The notes under the pieces were generated by a model that was given only the letters and a program-made list of their open reading frames with translations, made no database searches and was not told the origin of the DNA. 6,726 bases of DNA. It comes from Candidatus Methanoperedens sp. (lineage in GTDB: Archaea; Halobacteriota; Methanosarcinia; Methanosarcinales; Methanoperedenaceae). Both the position numbers and the translations under genes were made by a program. Shown in pieces: positions 5,959 through 6,726 of this stretch. The stretch is from the NCBI GenBank assembly GCA_023249275.1, contig JAHFCV010000127.1, positions 1-6,726 on the forward strand, read 5' to 3'. Within the stretch, counting starts at the first letter, position 1, and each line of letters opens with the position of its first letter.

Positions 5959-6087
5959 GTGAAGGGCGGTGGCGTGATACTGATAGGTCCTCTACCTGTT
6001 GTTTTCGGTACTGATAAAAAGTATGTGGCTCTCCTCATGATACTGGCTATCGTGCTTATGCTGCTTGCGATTATGTTTCGAAGATAG
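5959..6087 (+). CDS. DUF131/TIGR00304-like small membrane protein
   Basis: This 42-residue protein starts with a GTG and ends in TAG at 6085-6087. It opens with KGGGVILIGPLPVVFGTDKKY, then a single strongly hydrophobic helix (about 23-40) rich in leucine, isoleucine and methionine, and ends FRR. From memory, the GGxVIxIGPxPxxFGxD signature followed by a helix is that of the archaeal TIGR00304/DUF131 family, which has no known function. This is a short form without the additional N-terminal helix seen in some members. The start is uncertain. GTG at 5959 keeps the GGG of the signature and has GGAGG only 2 nt upstream. GTG at 5974 would shorten the protein to 37 residues and fits the TATA element at 5941 better. 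It diverges from the pyc operon and is followed immediately by a terminator, so it is probably transcribed alone. Confidence 0.72.
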   Translation: MKGGGVILIGPLPVVFGTDKKYVALLMILAIVLMLLAIMFRR

Positions 6088-6107
6088 CAACTCACCGTTG
6101 TTTTTTT
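6088..6107 (+). terminator. hairpin plus T7 after the DUF131-like gene
   Basis: Directly after the TAG stop, CAAC-TCACC-GTTG forms a 4-bp stem with a 5-base loop, followed by seven Ts. The stem is short, but in archaea the oligo-T run on the coding strand is itself the main termination signal. It separates the microprotein gene from the downstream membrane-protein gene. Confidence 0.6.
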
Positions 6108-6117
6108 GAGGGTTACA

Positions 6118-6129
6118 TTAATAAATAAT
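6118..6129 (+). promoter_or_regulatory. TATA-like element for the downstream membrane-protein gene
   Basis: TTAATAAATAAT lies between the terminator and the next gene, centred about 30 nt before its first ATG. Transcription would start near 6149, giving a leader of only a few bases. Confidence 0.35.
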
Positions 6130-6152
6130 CAAGTAATAAGTAACTGCAGGTA

Positions 6153-6726
6153 ATGAAAATGGTGGAAGATACAGGTAAAATCATAAGTAACGGCATTGAA
6201 ACCTATACAAATAATCTCAATCTGTGCATTCCTATTGTAATGAATGCATTTATAACAGGCTTGCTGGCAGTTTTCGTCCTTGGTCTTGGTTTTTTTTATA
6301 TTTTTGGTCCTTCTTTAAACTCGTCTTTGTCATCCCTTGAAAATGCTGCAAATCCACAAGAGGTCGCCTTCATCATCCTTCCGCTTATAACACAGCACCT
6401 TCCTGAAATCGTGGTTCTAATTCTCATATATTTTGCAGTGGCTTCATTTTCCCAGTCATTCTTCGTGGCAGGAGCTATCGGGATGACACAAAAAGCAACA
6501 GAAACCGGAAAATCAGACCTGTCAACTATGATAGAGGCGGGGAAAAAGAATGTTGTAGCTCTTTATCTCGCGGAGATCCTGGTGGGGTTGCTTTCCCTTG
6601 CTGGCATAGTATTCATTGTGCCCGGGGCGATGAAGACCGATTTCACCCAGATATTCTCTCCCGAAAAACCAGACGGGATTTTATTGTTAATTGGCGGATT
6701 TTTATTGTGGGTTATTTACATGGTGA
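6153..6726 (+). CDS. polytopic membrane protein, DUF7847-like, 3' end beyond window
   Basis: The first 191 codons are open and run off the right edge. After a short polar N-terminus there are hydrophobic helices at about 27-50, 83-110, 132-158 and 174 onward, with an asparagine/serine-rich external-type loop at 53-70. The segment AGAIGMTQKATETGKSDLST followed by a helix and IVFIVPGAM resembles a family of archaeal membrane proteins (DUF7847 / glycerophosphodiester phosphodiesterase membrane-domain-like). In these a polar loop links two helices and a VPG turn follows the second. The match is by pattern only, and no enzymatic motif is visible. The first ATG (6153) is 1 nt from an AGGT, whereas the in-frame ATG at 6159 is 7 nt from it and may be the true start, giving MVEDTGKI. 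It appears to be transcribed separately from the microprotein upstream. Confidence 0.7.
   Translation, partial: MKMVEDTGKIISNGIETYTNNLNLCIPIVMNAFITGLLAVFVLGLGFFYIFGPSLNSSLSSLENAANPQEVAFIILPLITQHLPEIVVLILIYFAVASFSQSFFVAGAIGMTQKATETGKSDLSTMIEAGKKNVVALYLAEILVGLLSLAGIVFIVPGAMKTDFTQIFSPEKPDGILLLIGGFLLWVIYMV

Overview
The window looks archaeal, most likely a euryarchaeon of the Methanosarcinales type; a 'Ca. Methanoperedens'-like genome is possible but cannot be proven from this sequence. The grounds are a two-subunit pyruvate carboxylase (separate PycA and PycB) of the methanogen kind, a 42-residue protein resembling the archaeal TIGR00304/DUF131 membrane family, AT-rich TATA-like elements about 28-35 nt upstream of first genes, and GGAG/GGTGA ribosome-binding sites inside the operon.

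Layout. (1) Bases 1-487 hold no intact gene. They contain an AT-rich stretch with the remains of a small minus-strand gene (113-363, about 83 codons) that is open except for one apparent missing base next to its start, then a short hairpin (425-445) and an oligo-T tract (467-475). (2) Bases 488-5717 form one tightly packed minus-strand operon, transcribed from right to left: pycB (carboxyltransferase plus biotin carrier), pycA (biotin carboxylase), birA (biotin protein ligase with a DNA-binding domain), a small secreted lipoprotein, and a four-helix membrane protein resembling an M50 (site-2) protease without its catalytic glutamate. Junctions are +3, -4, +4 and +1 nt, so translation is probably coupled throughout. 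(3) Bases 5718-5958 are a divergent intergenic region with a TATA-like element for pycB, a small palindrome, two TCCGAAA copies 40 bp apart and three CACGAA(T/A) repeats. (4) Bases 5959-6087 on the plus strand encode the DUF131-like microprotein, followed at once by a hairpin plus T7 terminator. (5) From 6153 to the right edge runs the 5' part of a plus-strand polytopic membrane protein, which continues past the window.

How the genes work together. PycA carboxylates biotin using ATP and bicarbonate; PycB carries that biotin on K537 and transfers the carboxyl group to pyruvate, giving oxaloacetate for aspartate-family and 2-oxoglutarate/glutamate synthesis. BirA attaches the biotin to PycB and, through its winged-helix domain, may also regulate transcription. 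The lipoprotein and the M50-like protein share the transcript, but nothing in their sequences links them to biotin or pyruvate metabolism. The metabolic core is conventional. The less-explained parts are the two envelope genes at the operon's end, the frameshifted small gene at the left, and possible control elements in the divergent intergenic region. I found no CRISPR array, tRNA, rRNA or insertion sequence.
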